NCBI RefSeq assembly: GCF_009451885.1
Contig: NZ_WIAO01000041.1
Span: forward strand, 1-41,719
Direction: 5' to 3'
Length of the DNA: 41,719 nt
Origin: Glycomyces albidus
Lineage (GTDB): Bacteria; Actinomycetota; Actinomycetes; Mycobacteriales; Micromonosporaceae
The notes under the pieces were generated by a model. It saw only the letters and a list, made by a program, of their open reading frames with translations. It was not told where the DNA came from and did not search any database. The position numbers and the translations under genes are program-made. Positions 8,528-17,886 of this stretch are shown here, in pieces; position 1 is the stretch's first letter; every line of letters begins with the position of its first letter.

Positions 8528-8571
8528 CGAAGGGGCCGGCCGCATCGGCGGACCGGCCCCTTGTTCGCGTC
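8528..8571. terminator. Terminator hairpin; right copy of the 34-bp repeat
   Basis: The same nested hairpin as at 6336-6369: GGGGCCGG (8532-8539) with CCGGCCCC (8553-8560), CCGC with GCGG inside. It lies just past the stop of the permease gene at 8573 and can end that minus-strand operon. It also lies upstream of the WXG-type cassette. Confidence 0.7.
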
Positions 8572-8572
8572 C

Positions 8573-9475
8573 TCAGCCTTTGATGGCGCCGGTGAGGACG
8601 CCGGAGGTGAAGTAGCGCTGGAGGAACGGGTAGACGACGAGGATGGGGACGGTGGCGAGGACGATGACGGCCATTTGGAGGGTGACGCCGGGTGGGGGCG
8701 GGGCGTCGCCGGGGAGGGTGGCGCCGGGGATCTGGACGCCGGCGAGGACGTATTGCTGGAGGACGACCTGGATGGGCCATTTCTCGGCGTCGTTGAGGTA
8801 CAGGAGGGCGTTGAAGTAGGTGTTCCAGTAGCCGACGGCGTAGAACAGGCCCGTGACGGCGAGGACCGGTTTCGACAGCGGCAGGACGATCTGGAGGAAG
8901 ATCCGCCATTCGCCGGCGCCGTCGATCCGTGCGGCTTCGATGAGTTCTTCGGGGAGTCCTTGGAAGAAGTTGCGGATGACGATCATGTTGAACGCGGAGA
9001 TGAGGCCGGGGATGATCAGCGACCAGGTCGAGTCGAGCAGACCGAGGTATTTGATGAGCATGAAGTTGGGGATGATGCCGGCGGAGAAGAACATGGTGGC
9101 CAGGACCATGATCAGGACGGCTTTGGCGCCGGGGACTTGCCGCGTCCTCGCCAGGCCCCAGGCGAGCATCGAGGTGGCCGCGAGGGACAGGACGGTGCCG
9201 ACGACGGTGATGAACAGCGAGTTCTGCAAGCCTTGAGTGACGGTGCCGCCGTTGAAGATGGCGCGGTAGGCGTCGAGGGAGAACTCGGTGGGGAAGACGA
9301 CGCCGGCGCGGGCCTGGGAGGGGGCGGCGAAGCTCATCGCGATCACGTAGACGAGGGGGTACAGCATGGTGATCACGATCAGGGCGATCACCACGGCTTT
9401 GACCGCGCGGATGCCCGGGGAGGGCGGACTGAGCCAGGGAGCGCCGGCGCGGCGCTGCTGCGCGAGTGAGGCCAT
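8573..9475 (-). CDS. Carbohydrate ABC transporter permease, LplC/YtcP type
   Basis: A 300-residue inner-membrane permease with six predicted helices. The cytoplasmic coupling loop, EAARIDGAGEWRIFLQIVLP at about residue 195, is the EAA motif that docks the ATPase. Features such as SFAAPSQARAGVVFPTEFSLDAY and the YGWNTYFNAL-like segment mark the LplC/YtcP subfamily, which imports oligosaccharides, often uronic-acid products of polysaccharide lyases. The start ATG overlaps the preceding stop by one base (TGATG). It is the last gene of the operon. No ATPase gene is present, as is usual for this class, which shares a common MsmX/MsiK-type ATPase. Confidence 0.9.
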   Translation of the reverse strand: MASLAQQRRAGAPWLSPPSPGIRAVKAVVIALIVITMLYPLVYVIAMSFAAPSQARAGVVFPTEFSLDAYRAIFNGGTVTQGLQNSLFITVVGTVLSLAATSMLAWGLARTRQVPGAKAVLIMVLATMFFSAGIIPNFMLIKYLGLLDSTWSLIIPGLISAFNMIVIRNFFQGLPEELIEAARIDGAGEWRIFLQIVLPLSKPVLAVTGLFYAVGYWNTYFNALLYLNDAEKWPIQVVLQQYVLAGVQIPGATLPGDAPPPPGVTLQMAVIVLATVPILVVYPFLQRYFTSGVLTGAIKG

Positions 9476-10452
9476 CAGTAGATCCCTTCTCCGCCGAGTC
9501 GTTTGGCGATCTTGTTGGCCGACAGCACGAGGATGGTGCCGATGACGCCTTTGAGGAGCCCGGCGGCGGTCGCGATGCCCCATTGGCCGCCGAGGACGCC
9601 TCTGAAGTAGACGAACGTGTCGAGGACTTCGGCGGCTTCGGCGCCGACCATGGGCTGCTGCAGCAGGAGTTGTTCGAAGCCGACGGTGAGGATCGACCCG
9701 ATGTTGAGGATGAGCAGGAGCGTGGCGACCGGGACGAGGGCGGGGAGGGTGATGTGCCAGGTCCGCTGCCAGCCCGAGGCGCCGTCGATGGCGGCGGCCT
9801 CGTAGCGGTCGTTGGGGATGCTCGCGATCGCGGCGAAGAAGATGATGGTCCCCCAGCCGCAGTCCTTCCAGATCACCTGCGCCACGACGAGGAGCTTGAA
9901 GGAGTCCGCGTTCGTCATCGCGTCGAACCCGGGCATCCCGAAGTCGGCCAGGAGGTTCGCGACCATGCCGCCGCCGCCGAGGACCTGCTGCCACACCGAG
10001 ATCACGATGACCCACGACAGGAAGTACGGCAGGTACACCACGGTCTGGACCATGCGCTTGACCCGCTCCGACAGGAGCGAGTTCAGCAGCAGCGCGAGCG
10101 CGATCGGCGCCGGGAACGCGAAGACCAGTTGCAGCACCGCGATGACGAGCGTGTTGCGCAGGGCCATGAGCACTTCGGGGTCGGCCGTGATGGCCGCGAA
10201 GTTCGCGAAGCCCACCCACGGCGAGCCCTCGATCCCGCGGAACGGCGTGTACTCCTGGAACGCGACGACGTTGCCGAGCATCGGCACGTACGCGAACACC
10301 AGGAAGAACAGCGCGCCCGGGACGATGAACGTGTACGCCCAGCGCTCCCGCCAGATGCGCTGGCGCAGCGACGGTTTCCGCTGCTTCGGCGGGGTGGGCC
10401 CCGGGGCCCGCTCGCTGCGGGTCCCGGGGTCGGCGGCGGTCTGGACGCTCAC
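9475..10452 (-). CDS. Carbohydrate ABC transporter permease, LplB/YteP type
   Basis: A 325-residue permease with a Pro-rich cytoplasmic N-terminus, then WAYTFIVPGALFFLVFAYVPM as the first helix and six helices in all. The EAA coupling loop is EAAAIDGASGWQRTWHITLP. LplB-type proteins pair with LplC-type ones to form the heterodimeric channel. The GTG start at 10452 overlaps the stop of the solute-binding protein gene (GTGA), which settles the start despite longer open frames upstream. Confidence 0.9.
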   Translation of the reverse strand: MSVQTAADPGTRSERAPGPTPPKQRKPSLRQRIWRERWAYTFIVPGALFFLVFAYVPMLGNVVAFQEYTPFRGIEGSPWVGFANFAAITADPEVLMALRNTLVIAVLQLVFAFPAPIALALLLNSLLSERVKRMVQTVVYLPYFLSWVIVISVWQQVLGGGGMVANLLADFGMPGFDAMTNADSFKLLVVAQVIWKDCGWGTIIFFAAIASIPNDRYEAAAIDGASGWQRTWHITLPALVPVATLLLILNIGSILTVGFEQLLLQQPMVGAEAAEVLDTFVYFRGVLGGQWGIATAAGLLKGVIGTILVLSANKIAKRLGGEGIY

Positions 10453-12110
10453 TTGCCCGCGTCCTTGAGCGCCTGCGTGTACTCGTCCTTGACCATCGTG
10501 CCGCCCTGCGACATGTAGTTGTCCACGAAGGACTGGAGGTCGTCGGCCGATTCGCGGCCGGTGACGACGCCGCGTTCGAAGTCGTCCCAGAGGGTCTGGA
10601 GCTGGGCGCCCTTGGCGACGAACGTGCTCGAGGCGCCTTCGAGGCCGGTCAGGGGCCGGTCGACCGAGTTCTGCGCCATGGCCTCCATGACCTGGGAGAA
10701 GGACTCGGCCCACGCGGCCTGGTTCGGGTGGCCGCGGTAGGAGTTGTCGCCGGAGACCACGCCGACATACTGGACGTTGAGCTCGGTGGCGTGCTCACCG
10801 GTGGCGACGGGGATGCCGTTCTCGTCGAAGGTGAAGTGGCGTCCTTCGATGCCGCTGGCGATGAAGAGGGCCTCTTCGGACCCGTACGGGGCCGAGAGGT
10901 AGTCGAGCACGTTGAGGATCTCGGTGAGCCGGTCCTCGTCCTCGGCGGCCGCGGCGGAGACGCAGGTGGAGCGGCCGTAGGGGATGTTGCGGACGACGAG
11001 CTGCCGCGTGCCGTCGAAGCCGGGGAGATCGAAGTAGTCGAAGGTGGCTCCGGGCAGGTCGCGCTCCTTGAGCGCCAGGCCGTCCGGGCCGGTGAACATG
11101 GCGCCGACGGCTTCCCAGGAGAAGGCCGCGCCGGAGACGATGTCGGCCGGGTTGGTGGTCATGGCGACCGGGTCGAAGACGCCTTCGGCCCACGCCTGGG
11201 CGAGCCATTCGAGCATCGCCTTGTAGTTCTCGGTCTCGGTGGCGTGCACGAGCTCGCCGTCGTCGCCGAGCTGCCAGTCGGGGCCGACCTTGAACAGGCG
11301 GCGCCACATGACGGGCTCGTACTTGTTGATCCCGTAGACCTGCTGGCCGCCGGGGCCGGTGCCGAGCGCGGTGACCTCCTTGAGGACGGTGAGGAGCTCG
11401 TCGGCATTCGCGGGCGCGAGGCCGACGCTGGTCTGGCCGACCAGGTCGGTGCGGACGATCGGGAGGTTGGTGAGGGCCCAGACGGTCGAGGGGACCTGGT
11501 AGATGCGGCCGTCCTTGAGGCTGGCCTGCCAGATCTCCTCGCGGCGGGCGGCGAGGTTGGGCCACTTGAGGATGTTGTCGCCGGAGAAGACCTCGGAGAG
11601 GTCGGCGAAGGCGCCGTCCCTGATGCCCTGGAGGTTGACGGCCGACTGGTCGTTGACGAACACGAGGTCGGGGACCTCGCCGGAGGCGAGCATGGTGGCG
11701 AACTTCTGGTCGAAGGTCGGCTGCGGCACGAACTGCGGCTCGAAGCTGACACCGAGGCGCTCGTTGAGTTCGGCCCAGTACTCGTTGCCGTCCTCGAGGG
11801 GCATGGACGGGTCGCCCCAGGTGAGCTGGAAGGTGGTGACGGCGCCGCCGGAGCCGGGTTCGCGGTCGACGGACTTGAAGAAGGTCTTCACCGGCTCGGT
11901 GTAGACGTTCTCCATCCCGGGGGTGTCGCTGGTGAAGTAGGGCTGGACGTCGAGTTCGGGCGCGGCCTGGAACGTGGGCATGTCGTAGGCGCCGCCGACC
12001 GCGCCGCCGACGCGGTTGTCGGAGCAGCCGGCGGTCGTGGCGCCGACCGTGGCGGCGGTGGCGGCGGCGCCGACCGCGCCGAGCAGCCTGCGGCGTGAGA
12101 ATTCGACCAT
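10449..12110 (-). CDS. Oligosaccharide-binding lipoprotein, LplA type
   Basis: A 553-residue extracellular solute-binding protein of the large LplA class. The N-terminus carries a twin-arginine signal (SRRRLLG, residues 5-11) and a lipobox ending at Cys29 (TTAGC), so it is probably exported folded and lipid-anchored. The mature protein has typical binding-protein elements: WGDPSMPLEDGNEYWAEL, then ASGEVPDLVFVND, and a late AQNSVDRPLTGL. It captures oligosaccharide for the two permeases downstream. AAGGAGG at 12119-12125 lies eight bases before the ATG. Promoter elements are at 12174-12203. Confidence 0.9.
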   Translation of the reverse strand: MVEFSRRRLLGAVGAAATAATVGATTAGCSDNRVGGAVGGAYDMPTFQAAPELDVQPYFTSDTPGMENVYTEPVKTFFKSVDREPGSGGAVTTFQLTWGDPSMPLEDGNEYWAELNERLGVSFEPQFVPQPTFDQKFATMLASGEVPDLVFVNDQSAVNLQGIRDGAFADLSEVFSGDNILKWPNLAARREEIWQASLKDGRIYQVPSTVWALTNLPIVRTDLVGQTSVGLAPANADELLTVLKEVTALGTGPGGQQVYGINKYEPVMWRRLFKVGPDWQLGDDGELVHATETENYKAMLEWLAQAWAEGVFDPVAMTTNPADIVSGAAFSWEAVGAMFTGPDGLALKERDLPGATFDYFDLPGFDGTRQLVVRNIPYGRSTCVSAAAAEDEDRLTEILNVLDYLSAPYGSEEALFIASGIEGRHFTFDENGIPVATGEHATELNVQYVGVVSGDNSYRGHPNQAAWAESFSQVMEAMAQNSVDRPLTGLEGASSTFVAKGAQLQTLWDDFERGVVTGRESADDLQSFVDNYMSQGGTMVKDEYTQALKDAGK

Positions 12111-12173
12111 GTGAGGGGCCTCCTTCGAAATGGTTCGGACTATTGAGGGATCTTGCAGGTCAGAAGGTAGAGA

Positions 12174-12203
12174 ACGGTATCATTAAATATCTATATGAGT
12201 CAA
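12174..12203 (-). promoter_or_regulatory. Sigma-A-type promoter of the LplABC operon
   Basis: On the minus strand TTGACT (12198-12203) and TACCGT (12174-12179) are separated by 18 bp of AT-rich sequence, an unusual composition here. The predicted leader is about 60 bases. Confidence 0.65.
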
Positions 12204-12237
12204 TAATGCTCGCCCTCTTGCTGGATGACTGAGAGAG

Positions 12238-12249
12238 AGAACGCTTTCT
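12238..12249. promoter_or_regulatory. Imperfect palindrome, possible LacI-type operator
   Basis: AGAACGCTTTCT is ten-of-twelve symmetrical. It lies about 35 bp upstream of the -35 box of the importer operon and just past the dehydrogenase stop. LacI-family proteins favour AT flanks around a CG centre, so this is a candidate operator only. Confidence 0.35.
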
Positions 12250-12254
12250 AAGCG

Positions 12255-13262
12255 TCATGCCTGCCTCCAGAGCGTGTCCGGGTCGACCCGGTGGACCAGG
12301 GCCTCGCCGCGCGCCCAGCGTTCGGCCTCCTCGACCATGAACAGCCCCATGCGGGACAGCTCGTTGCCGTGCGAGCCGGCGACGTGCGGGGTGAGGAAGG
12401 CGTTCGGCAGGTCGTACAGCGGGGACTCGGCGGGGAGCGGTTCGGGGTGGGTGACGTCGATGACGGCCGAGAGGCGGCCCGCGGCGACCTCGGCGGTGAG
12501 CGCGTCGGTGTCGACGAGGCGGCCGCGGGCGGTGTTGACGACGACGGCGCCGTCCTTCATGGCGGCCAGGCGCTCGGCGCCGATGAGGCCCGCGGTCTCG
12601 GCCAGGTCGGGGGCGTGGACGCTGACGATGTCGCAGCGGGCCACGAGCGCGTCGAGGTCGACCAGTTCGGCCCCGAGCGCGGCCGCTTCGGCCCCGTCGA
12701 GGTACGGGTCGGCGACGAGGACCTCGAAGTCGAAGGGCCGCAGCAGTTCGATGACGCGGCGGCCGATCTTGGAGGCGCCTATGACGCCGATGGTGCGCCC
12801 GAAGTTGCCGATCCCGGGGTGGACGTAGCCGAGTTCGAAGGACCGCTGCGCCCGGAACTGCTCCCGCAGGGTGAAGATCCCCTTGCCCGCCATCAGGATC
12901 GAGGCGAGCGTGTACTCGGCCACGGGCAGTGCGTTCGCGCCGGACGAGGACGAGACCGCGAGGCCCCGCGCCCAGCCCTCCTCGCCGATGATCGACTTCA
13001 CGGTCCCGGCCGCGTGGAGCACGGCCCGCAGCCGCGGGGCCTTCGCGAGCGCCTCGGCGTCGAGCCGCGGGGTGCCCCAGCTCGAGACGAGCACCTCGGC
13101 CTCGGCGAGCACCGGCTGCACGGCAGGGTCGGCGTAGTCCCGGGCGATCAGACCGGGGTCGAGGTCGAGCGCGTCGCACAGGCGCCGCAGGAGGGGCTCG
13201 GGGAAGAGGAGGGGGAGGAACTCGGGGCTCATGGCGAGCAGCGCCCTCGGTCGGTCAGCCAC
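12255..13262 (-). CDS. D-2-hydroxyacid dehydrogenase, NAD(P)-dependent
   Basis: A 335-residue enzyme of the D-isomer-specific 2-hydroxyacid dehydrogenase family, which interconverts 2-keto and 2-hydroxy acids. The Rossmann loop is GVIGASKIG (159-167). The catalytic set is Arg246 in NTARGRLVD, Glu274 in THPEPLP and His293 in TPHVAGS. GTG at 13262 is used with GAAGGA upstream; an internal ATG (MSPEF) is possible. It lies between the importer operon and the divergent lyase gene, so it may act on a keto-acid or uronate breakdown product of the imported sugar. The exact substrate is not readable. Confidence 0.85.
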   Translation of the reverse strand: MADRPRALLAMSPEFLPLLFPEPLLRRLCDALDLDPGLIARDYADPAVQPVLAEAEVLVSSWGTPRLDAEALAKAPRLRAVLHAAGTVKSIIGEEGWARGLAVSSSSGANALPVAEYTLASILMAGKGIFTLREQFRAQRSFELGYVHPGIGNFGRTIGVIGASKIGRRVIELLRPFDFEVLVADPYLDGAEAAALGAELVDLDALVARCDIVSVHAPDLAETAGLIGAERLAAMKDGAVVVNTARGRLVDTDALTAEVAAGRLSAVIDVTHPEPLPAESPLYDLPNAFLTPHVAGSHGNELSRMGLFMVEEAERWARGEALVHRVDPDTLWRQA

Positions 13263-13300
13263 GCGGGGTCCTTCGATCAGCCGGATAGATATCGGTTTCT

Positions 13301-13329
13301 AGATTAGAGATCGTTCACCGACTTGTCGA
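13301..13329 (-). promoter_or_regulatory. Promoter of the dehydrogenase gene
   Basis: Minus-strand TCGACA (13324-13329) and TAATCT (13301-13306) with a 17-bp spacer, giving a leader of about 30 bases before the GTG. Confidence 0.5.
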
Positions 13330-13473
13330 GCCTCCGCCATCGACGAATCCGCATGGCTCGCCATGGCCGGGGCATATCGAGTGAGCGATCTTCCTGCTAG
13401 AAAACCTGATACGGGAATATAACGATTCGGCAACCGCATCGGTGGCTTCTCCTGGATGCTTCCGATCATGCAG

Positions 13474-13495
13474 AGACCGTTATCTGCAACGGTCT
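13474..13495. promoter_or_regulatory. Perfect 22-bp inverted repeat operator
   Basis: AGACCGTT (13474-13481) and its exact complement AACGGTCT (13488-13495) flank ATCTGC. The right end touches the -35 box of the lyase promoter, where an activator or repressor dimer could act. It could serve both divergent genes. Confidence 0.6.
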
Positions 13496-13523
13496 TGATC
13501 CGGGCTCCGGCAGCCGCTATCGT
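13495..13523 (+). promoter_or_regulatory. Promoter of the lyase gene
   Basis: TTGATC (13495-13500), 17-bp spacer, TATCGT (13518-13523). Predicted transcript start near 13530, about 30 bases before the TTG start codon. Confidence 0.6.
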
Positions 13524-13561
13524 CCGCATAGACATATGCCGATATCCGGAAGGACAGTGCA

Positions 13562-16500
13562 TTGGAACGACGTTCGACGGGGCATGTCCCTCGACGAAGG
13601 CGCCTGAGCCTCACGGCCGCGGGCGCCGCCCTCGCCACCGGCCTGGGCCTGCTCGCGCTGCCGGCCCAGGCCCAGGCGGCCGGCTACGACGACCTCCTCA
13701 CCGACCACGTGGTCGCGATCAACGAGACCGTGAGCGACGCCGGGTTCGTCCACCCCGGCGTGGGCCTCACGGCCGACGACCTGCGCAACGCCCAGGAGAT
13801 GGCCCGATCCGGCCAGGAGCCGTGGGCCTCGTACTTCGAAGCGATGGCCGCGACCTCGTTCGCGTCCACCGCGTACCGGGCGTCGAACTCGCAGTCCGCG
13901 AGCCGGCCGGACGTGGCGCTCGACCCGAACTTCACCCACGTGGGCCTGCGCCACCGCGAGACCAACGACGCCTTCGGCGCCCTCACACAAGCCCTCATGT
14001 GGACGGTCACCGGCGACGAGGTCTACCGCCGCAACGCGATCCAGGCCCTGCGCACCTGGGCCAGCATGAACCCCGACGGCTACGCGTACTTCGCCGACGC
14101 CCACATCCACACCGGGCACCCGCTCTACCAGTTCCTCATGGCCGCCGAGATCATCCGCGCCACCGAACCGGTCCCCGACGACACCCCCGGCACCTACGGC
14201 GGCTACGACGTCACCTGGTCCGCCGAGGACGACGCGGACCTCGTCGGCAACTTCGCCCAGCCGGTCGTCGACACGTTCCTGTACTCGAACGAGCGGTGGA
14301 TGAACCAGCACAACTTCGGCCTGTTCGGCCGGATCGCGACCGCGATCTACGCCGACGACGCCGAGGGCTACGCCACCGGCGTCGAGTGGTTCACCGTCAA
14401 CTCCGGCGACACCGCCTACGACAACGGCGCCATGGCCCCGCAGATGCCGCTCATCGACGCCGACGACCCGGCCAACCCGTACGGCGCCGACTTCGTGCAG
14501 GTCCGCGAGATGGGCCGCGACCAGGCGCACGGCGAGTGCAACATCGACAACTTCACCGGCCTCGCCCGGATGCTCGAAGTCCAGGGCACCAGGGTCGACC
14601 CGGCCGCCGGCACCGTCTCCGACGCGCCGGACGCCGTCAGCGCCTACGACTTCCTCGACCGGCGCCTCCTCGACGGCGCGAACGCCTTCTGGGGCTTCAT
14701 GATGGGCGCACCCACCCCGTGGATCGACGAGACCGGCGAGGGCGGGTACCTCTCCCAGGCGTACCGCGGCCGGCTGTTCAACCCGGTCAACGAGCTCTAC
14801 TACGAGTACGCGCTCGAACGCGGCGTCGACGTCGCGGCCGAGGCGCCGCACGTCGCCGAGCTCGCCGACCGCATGACCGGCCCCTACTACTGGTACGGCA
14901 CGGGCGTCGCGAACTTCTGGGCGCCGGGCGACAAGAACCCCGAGTACTGGGTCGCCTTCCCCGAGGAGCTCGCCGGCACCGAGCCGCCCGCGCTCCCCGA
15001 GACCCCGGAGCTGTCCTTCGCCGACGCCGGGCTCGCCCTCGACGAGGGCACTCGGCTCGTCACCGAGGACGGCGCGACCTTCGCGCGCGCCTCGCCCTCC
15101 GAGGAGGGCACCACGAGCGTCGTCTCCCGCATGATGTACGGCGCGAACGCCCGCATCGGCGTGCGGTTCCGCAGCGACGGACCCGCCCGACTCGACGTCC
15201 TGTCCAAAGAGGAGGCCACCGGTCTGAACCCCGACGAGCAGGAGGCGAAGGTCCTGGCCTCGCTCGAACTGCCCGACACCGGCGGCGAATGGCGGTACGT
15301 CACCTACCCGGCCGGCGGCCAGAACGTCAACTTCTTCCGCCTCACCGGCGCCGAAGGGACCGCGGTCGACCTCGGCGGCGTGACCCTCTCGGGCGCCACC
15401 GACCTCACCGCCCCCGTCTTCGACGCCGCTGAGGACGCCTTCTACCTGACGGCGCGCGAGGAGTCGGTGATCGACCTCTCGGCCACCGACACCGAAGGGA
15501 CCGTGGCGTACTCGGCCACGGGGCTCCCGCGCGGCGCCGCGTTCGACACCGCCACCGGCATCCTGACGTGGGAGCCGGCCAAACGCGACAACCGCCGCTA
15601 CGACGTGCAGATCACCGCCGACGACGGCGAATCGGTCGCGGCCCGCACCGTCGAGCTCGTGGTCGCCCCGAACCGCCGGGGCACGATCGACGCCGCCGTC
15701 AAGGACGGCACCGACCGGCACGCCGTCTACACCACCGCCACCCGCGAACCGTACGAAGCCGCACTCGACGCGGCCCGCGACGCCGCCGGCGGCACGCAGG
15801 CGGGGTTCGAGGCCGCCCTCGCCGCCCTCCAGGACGCGATCGACGCCCTCGAACTGCTCGATCCGCGCCTCGCCGACGACACGTTCGACTACTCGGATGC
15901 GGTGACCCCCACCGGCATCAGCGCCGCCGCGGTCGACGCACTCGCCGACGGCGACACCGGCTCCCACAGCGGCGACCTGCGGTCGGGCTCGTTCACGCTC
16001 GACTTCGGCACCCGGTACCGCATCTCGGCCGACGCGTTCGCGTTCCAGGCCCGCGTGCTGTTCCCGAACCGCTCGCAGGGCACCAACGTCTACGGCTCGC
16101 ACGACGGCATCGCCTGGGACCTCCTCACCGAGCACCCGACCACCGAGACGAGCCGCCCCGAGACGATCCCGGTCGTCCCCGAGCACGCCGGCGAGGCGTA
16201 CCGGTACCTGAAGCTCCAGGTCGACGAGCCCGGGACCCCGACCGACCCGGCCTACCCGGGCATCTGGTCCATCGGCGAGTTCCGCATCCACGGCGAGCGC
16301 AGCGAAGTGCCGGGGACCGTCACCACCGTCTCGGTGACCTCCCCGGACGCCTTGGCGGGCAGGGTGACCGCGGGCGACACCGTGCACGTGTCGTTCGCCG
16401 GCCCGACCGCGATCACCGACGTGGCCGTCACCATCGCCGGCCAGGCCCTCGATGCCGCCTCGGAGGACGGCCTGACCTGGACCGCCACCGGCGTCCTCGG

Positions 16501-17839
16501 CGACCTCGAGGGCGGCGGCCGGCTCGACCTCGCGATCGACCACACCACCGCCGCCGGCGACGCGGCCGCCACGGTCCACGGCTCCACCGACGGGACCGCC
16601 CTGTACGGCTCCGACGAACGCAACCTCGTCGACCTCGCCGCCGCCGACGTCGTCACCGCCGCAGGCGAACCCGACACCGCGAAGGCCCCGCACGCCGCCG
16701 CCGTGCTCGACGGGAACGCCGCCACGTTCAGCGACGTGCCCGCCGTCGACGGCGAGTCCTCACTGATCTGGGACCTCGGCGACGGCGCCCGGCTCGCACT
16801 CGACCGCGCCGACTTCCTCGCCCGCCAGGACAACAACGGCATGATCCGCATGGCCGACCTCGTCCTGGAAGGCTCGAACGACCTCCGGGAATGGACGACG
16901 CTGACCGACCCGACCGTGAAGACCCTGTCCTGGCAGCATCTCGACGCCTTCGGCGAGGACGGCTTCCGCTACCTGCGCGTCGTGAACGGCGCCGCGATCG
17001 CCATCGCGGAGCTGCGCGTCTTCGGCAGCCTCGACCTCGACCTGGAGGCGATCCTCGCCCGCGCCGACGCGGTCGACCCGGACGCGCACTCGCGCGCCTC
17101 GGCGATCCGCTTCCAGCGCGAAGCCGACGAGGTGCGGGCCCTCGCCGCCGAGCCTGACACGGACGAGAACGCGCTCGCCCGGCGGCTCCTGGACGCCTGG
17201 GCGCTCCTCGAACCCCCGGCCACCTCCCAGGAGGCGACGGTCGAGCAGGCGTGGGTCGCGGCGAGCTCGGCGTCGTGGGACGGCGCGAAGGACGCCGTCG
17301 CGAACGGCTGGGCGATGTTCGACGGCGACACCGCCACGTTCACCGACACCGCGACCGCGAGCGGCTGGGTCCGAGTCCTCCCCGCGGACGCGTCGTTCAC
17401 CGTCGAGACGGTGCGGTTCCACCCGCGCTCGACCCACGTCTCCCGTGCGGTCGGCGTCCGGTTCCAGGGCTCGAACGACGGCGGCGCGACCTGGACGACC
17501 TTCGCGACGGCCGCCAACGCCGCCGCGGGCTGGAACACGATCGACCTCGCCCAGGCCGTCGAGTACGGCGCCCTGCGCGTGTACGCGCCGAGCGGCAACA
17601 CCAACCTCGCCGAAGCCGAGTTCATGGTCGCGGTCCCCGACCGCACCGGCCTCCGGCTCTACCTCGACGAGACCGCCGCCCTGGCGCAGGCCGACTGGAC
17701 GCCCGAGTCGTGGGCGGCGCTCGCCGCGGCCCGCGACGCGGCCCAGGCGCTCGAACCGGACGCCGCGCAGGCGGAGGTCGACGCCGCGGCCCGCGCCCTC
17801 GCGGACGCCGCCGCCGCACTCGAGCCGGCCCAGGAGTGA
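13562..17839 (+). CDS. Secreted multidomain alginate-lyase-like enzyme
   Basis: A 1425-residue extracellular protein. The signal region has RRRRLSL then a hydrophobic stretch ending AQAQAA (about 1-40). Residues about 45-455 match the alpha/alpha-toroid alginate lyase fold, with WMNQHNFGLFG carrying the Asn/His pair typical of the active site and REMGRDQAHGECNIDNF further on. Next come a galactose-binding-like domain (about 470-620), a putative Ig domain (about 620-705), short FIVAR-like helical repeats (about 705-770, 1140-1190, 1370-1425), and probably three F5/8-type-C carbohydrate-binding domains (about 775-925, 1030-1160, 1225-1365) with an Ig-like domain between the first two. It probably cleaves an acidic polysaccharide whose pieces the LplABC system imports. 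TTG start follows GGAAGGA by about seven bases. Confidence 0.85.
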   Translation: MERRSTGHVPRRRRLSLTAAGAALATGLGLLALPAQAQAAGYDDLLTDHVVAINETVSDAGFVHPGVGLTADDLRNAQEMARSGQEPWASYFEAMAATSFASTAYRASNSQSASRPDVALDPNFTHVGLRHRETNDAFGALTQALMWTVTGDEVYRRNAIQALRTWASMNPDGYAYFADAHIHTGHPLYQFLMAAEIIRATEPVPDDTPGTYGGYDVTWSAEDDADLVGNFAQPVVDTFLYSNERWMNQHNFGLFGRIATAIYADDAEGYATGVEWFTVNSGDTAYDNGAMAPQMPLIDADDPANPYGADFVQVREMGRDQAHGECNIDNFTGLARMLEVQGTRVDPAAGTVSDAPDAVSAYDFLDRRLLDGANAFWGFMMGAPTPWIDETGEGGYLSQAYRGRLFNPVNELYYEYALERGVDVAAEAPHVAELADRMTGPYYWYGTGVANFWAPGDKNPEYWVAFPEELAGTEPPALPETPELSFADAGLALDEGTRLVTEDGATFARASPSEEGTTSVVSRMMYGANARIGVRFRSDGPARLDVLSKEEATGLNPDEQEAKVLASLELPDTGGEWRYVTYPAGGQNVNFFRLTGAEGTAVDLGGVTLSGATDLTAPVFDAAEDAFYLTAREESVIDLSATDTEGTVAYSATGLPRGAAFDTATGILTWEPAKRDNRRYDVQITADDGESVAARTVELVVAPNRRGTIDAAVKDGTDRHAVYTTATREPYEAALDAARDAAGGTQAGFEAALAALQDAIDALELLDPRLADDTFDYSDAVTPTGISAAAVDALADGDTGSHSGDLRSGSFTLDFGTRYRISADAFAFQARVLFPNRSQGTNVYGSHDGIAWDLLTEHPTTETSRPETIPVVPEHAGEAYRYLKLQVDEPGTPTDPAYPGIWSIGEFRIHGERSEVPGTVTTVSVTSPDALAGRVTAGDTVHVSFAGPTAITDVAVTIAGQALDAASEDGLTWTATGVLGDLEGGGRLDLAIDHTTAAGDAAATVHGSTDGTALYGSDERNLVDLAAADVVTAAGEPDTAKAPHAAAVLDGNAATFSDVPAVDGESSLIWDLGDGARLALDRADFLARQDNNGMIRMADLVLEGSNDLREWTTLTDPTVKTLSWQHLDAFGEDGFRYLRVVNGAAIAIAELRVFGSLDLDLEAILARADAVDPDAHSRASAIRFQREADEVRALAAEPDTDENALARRLLDAWALLEPPATSQEATVEQAWVAASSASWDGAKDAVANGWAMFDGDTATFTDTATASGWVRVLPADASFTVETVRFHPRSTHVSRAVGVRFQGSNDGGATWTTFATAANAAAGWNTIDLAQAVEYGALRVYAPSGNTNLAEAEFMVAVPDRTGLRLYLDETAALAQADWTPESWAALAAARDAAQALEPDAAQAEVDAAARALADAAAALEPAQE

Positions 17840-17886
17840 TGCCCGGGGACGTTGTTCCGCCGGTGAGGAGCCCATTCGTCTGACAG

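Noticed and set aside
13517..16693. Minus-strand open frame of over 1000 residues
   Set aside because: Antisense shadow of the lyase gene, with no domain and biased composition.
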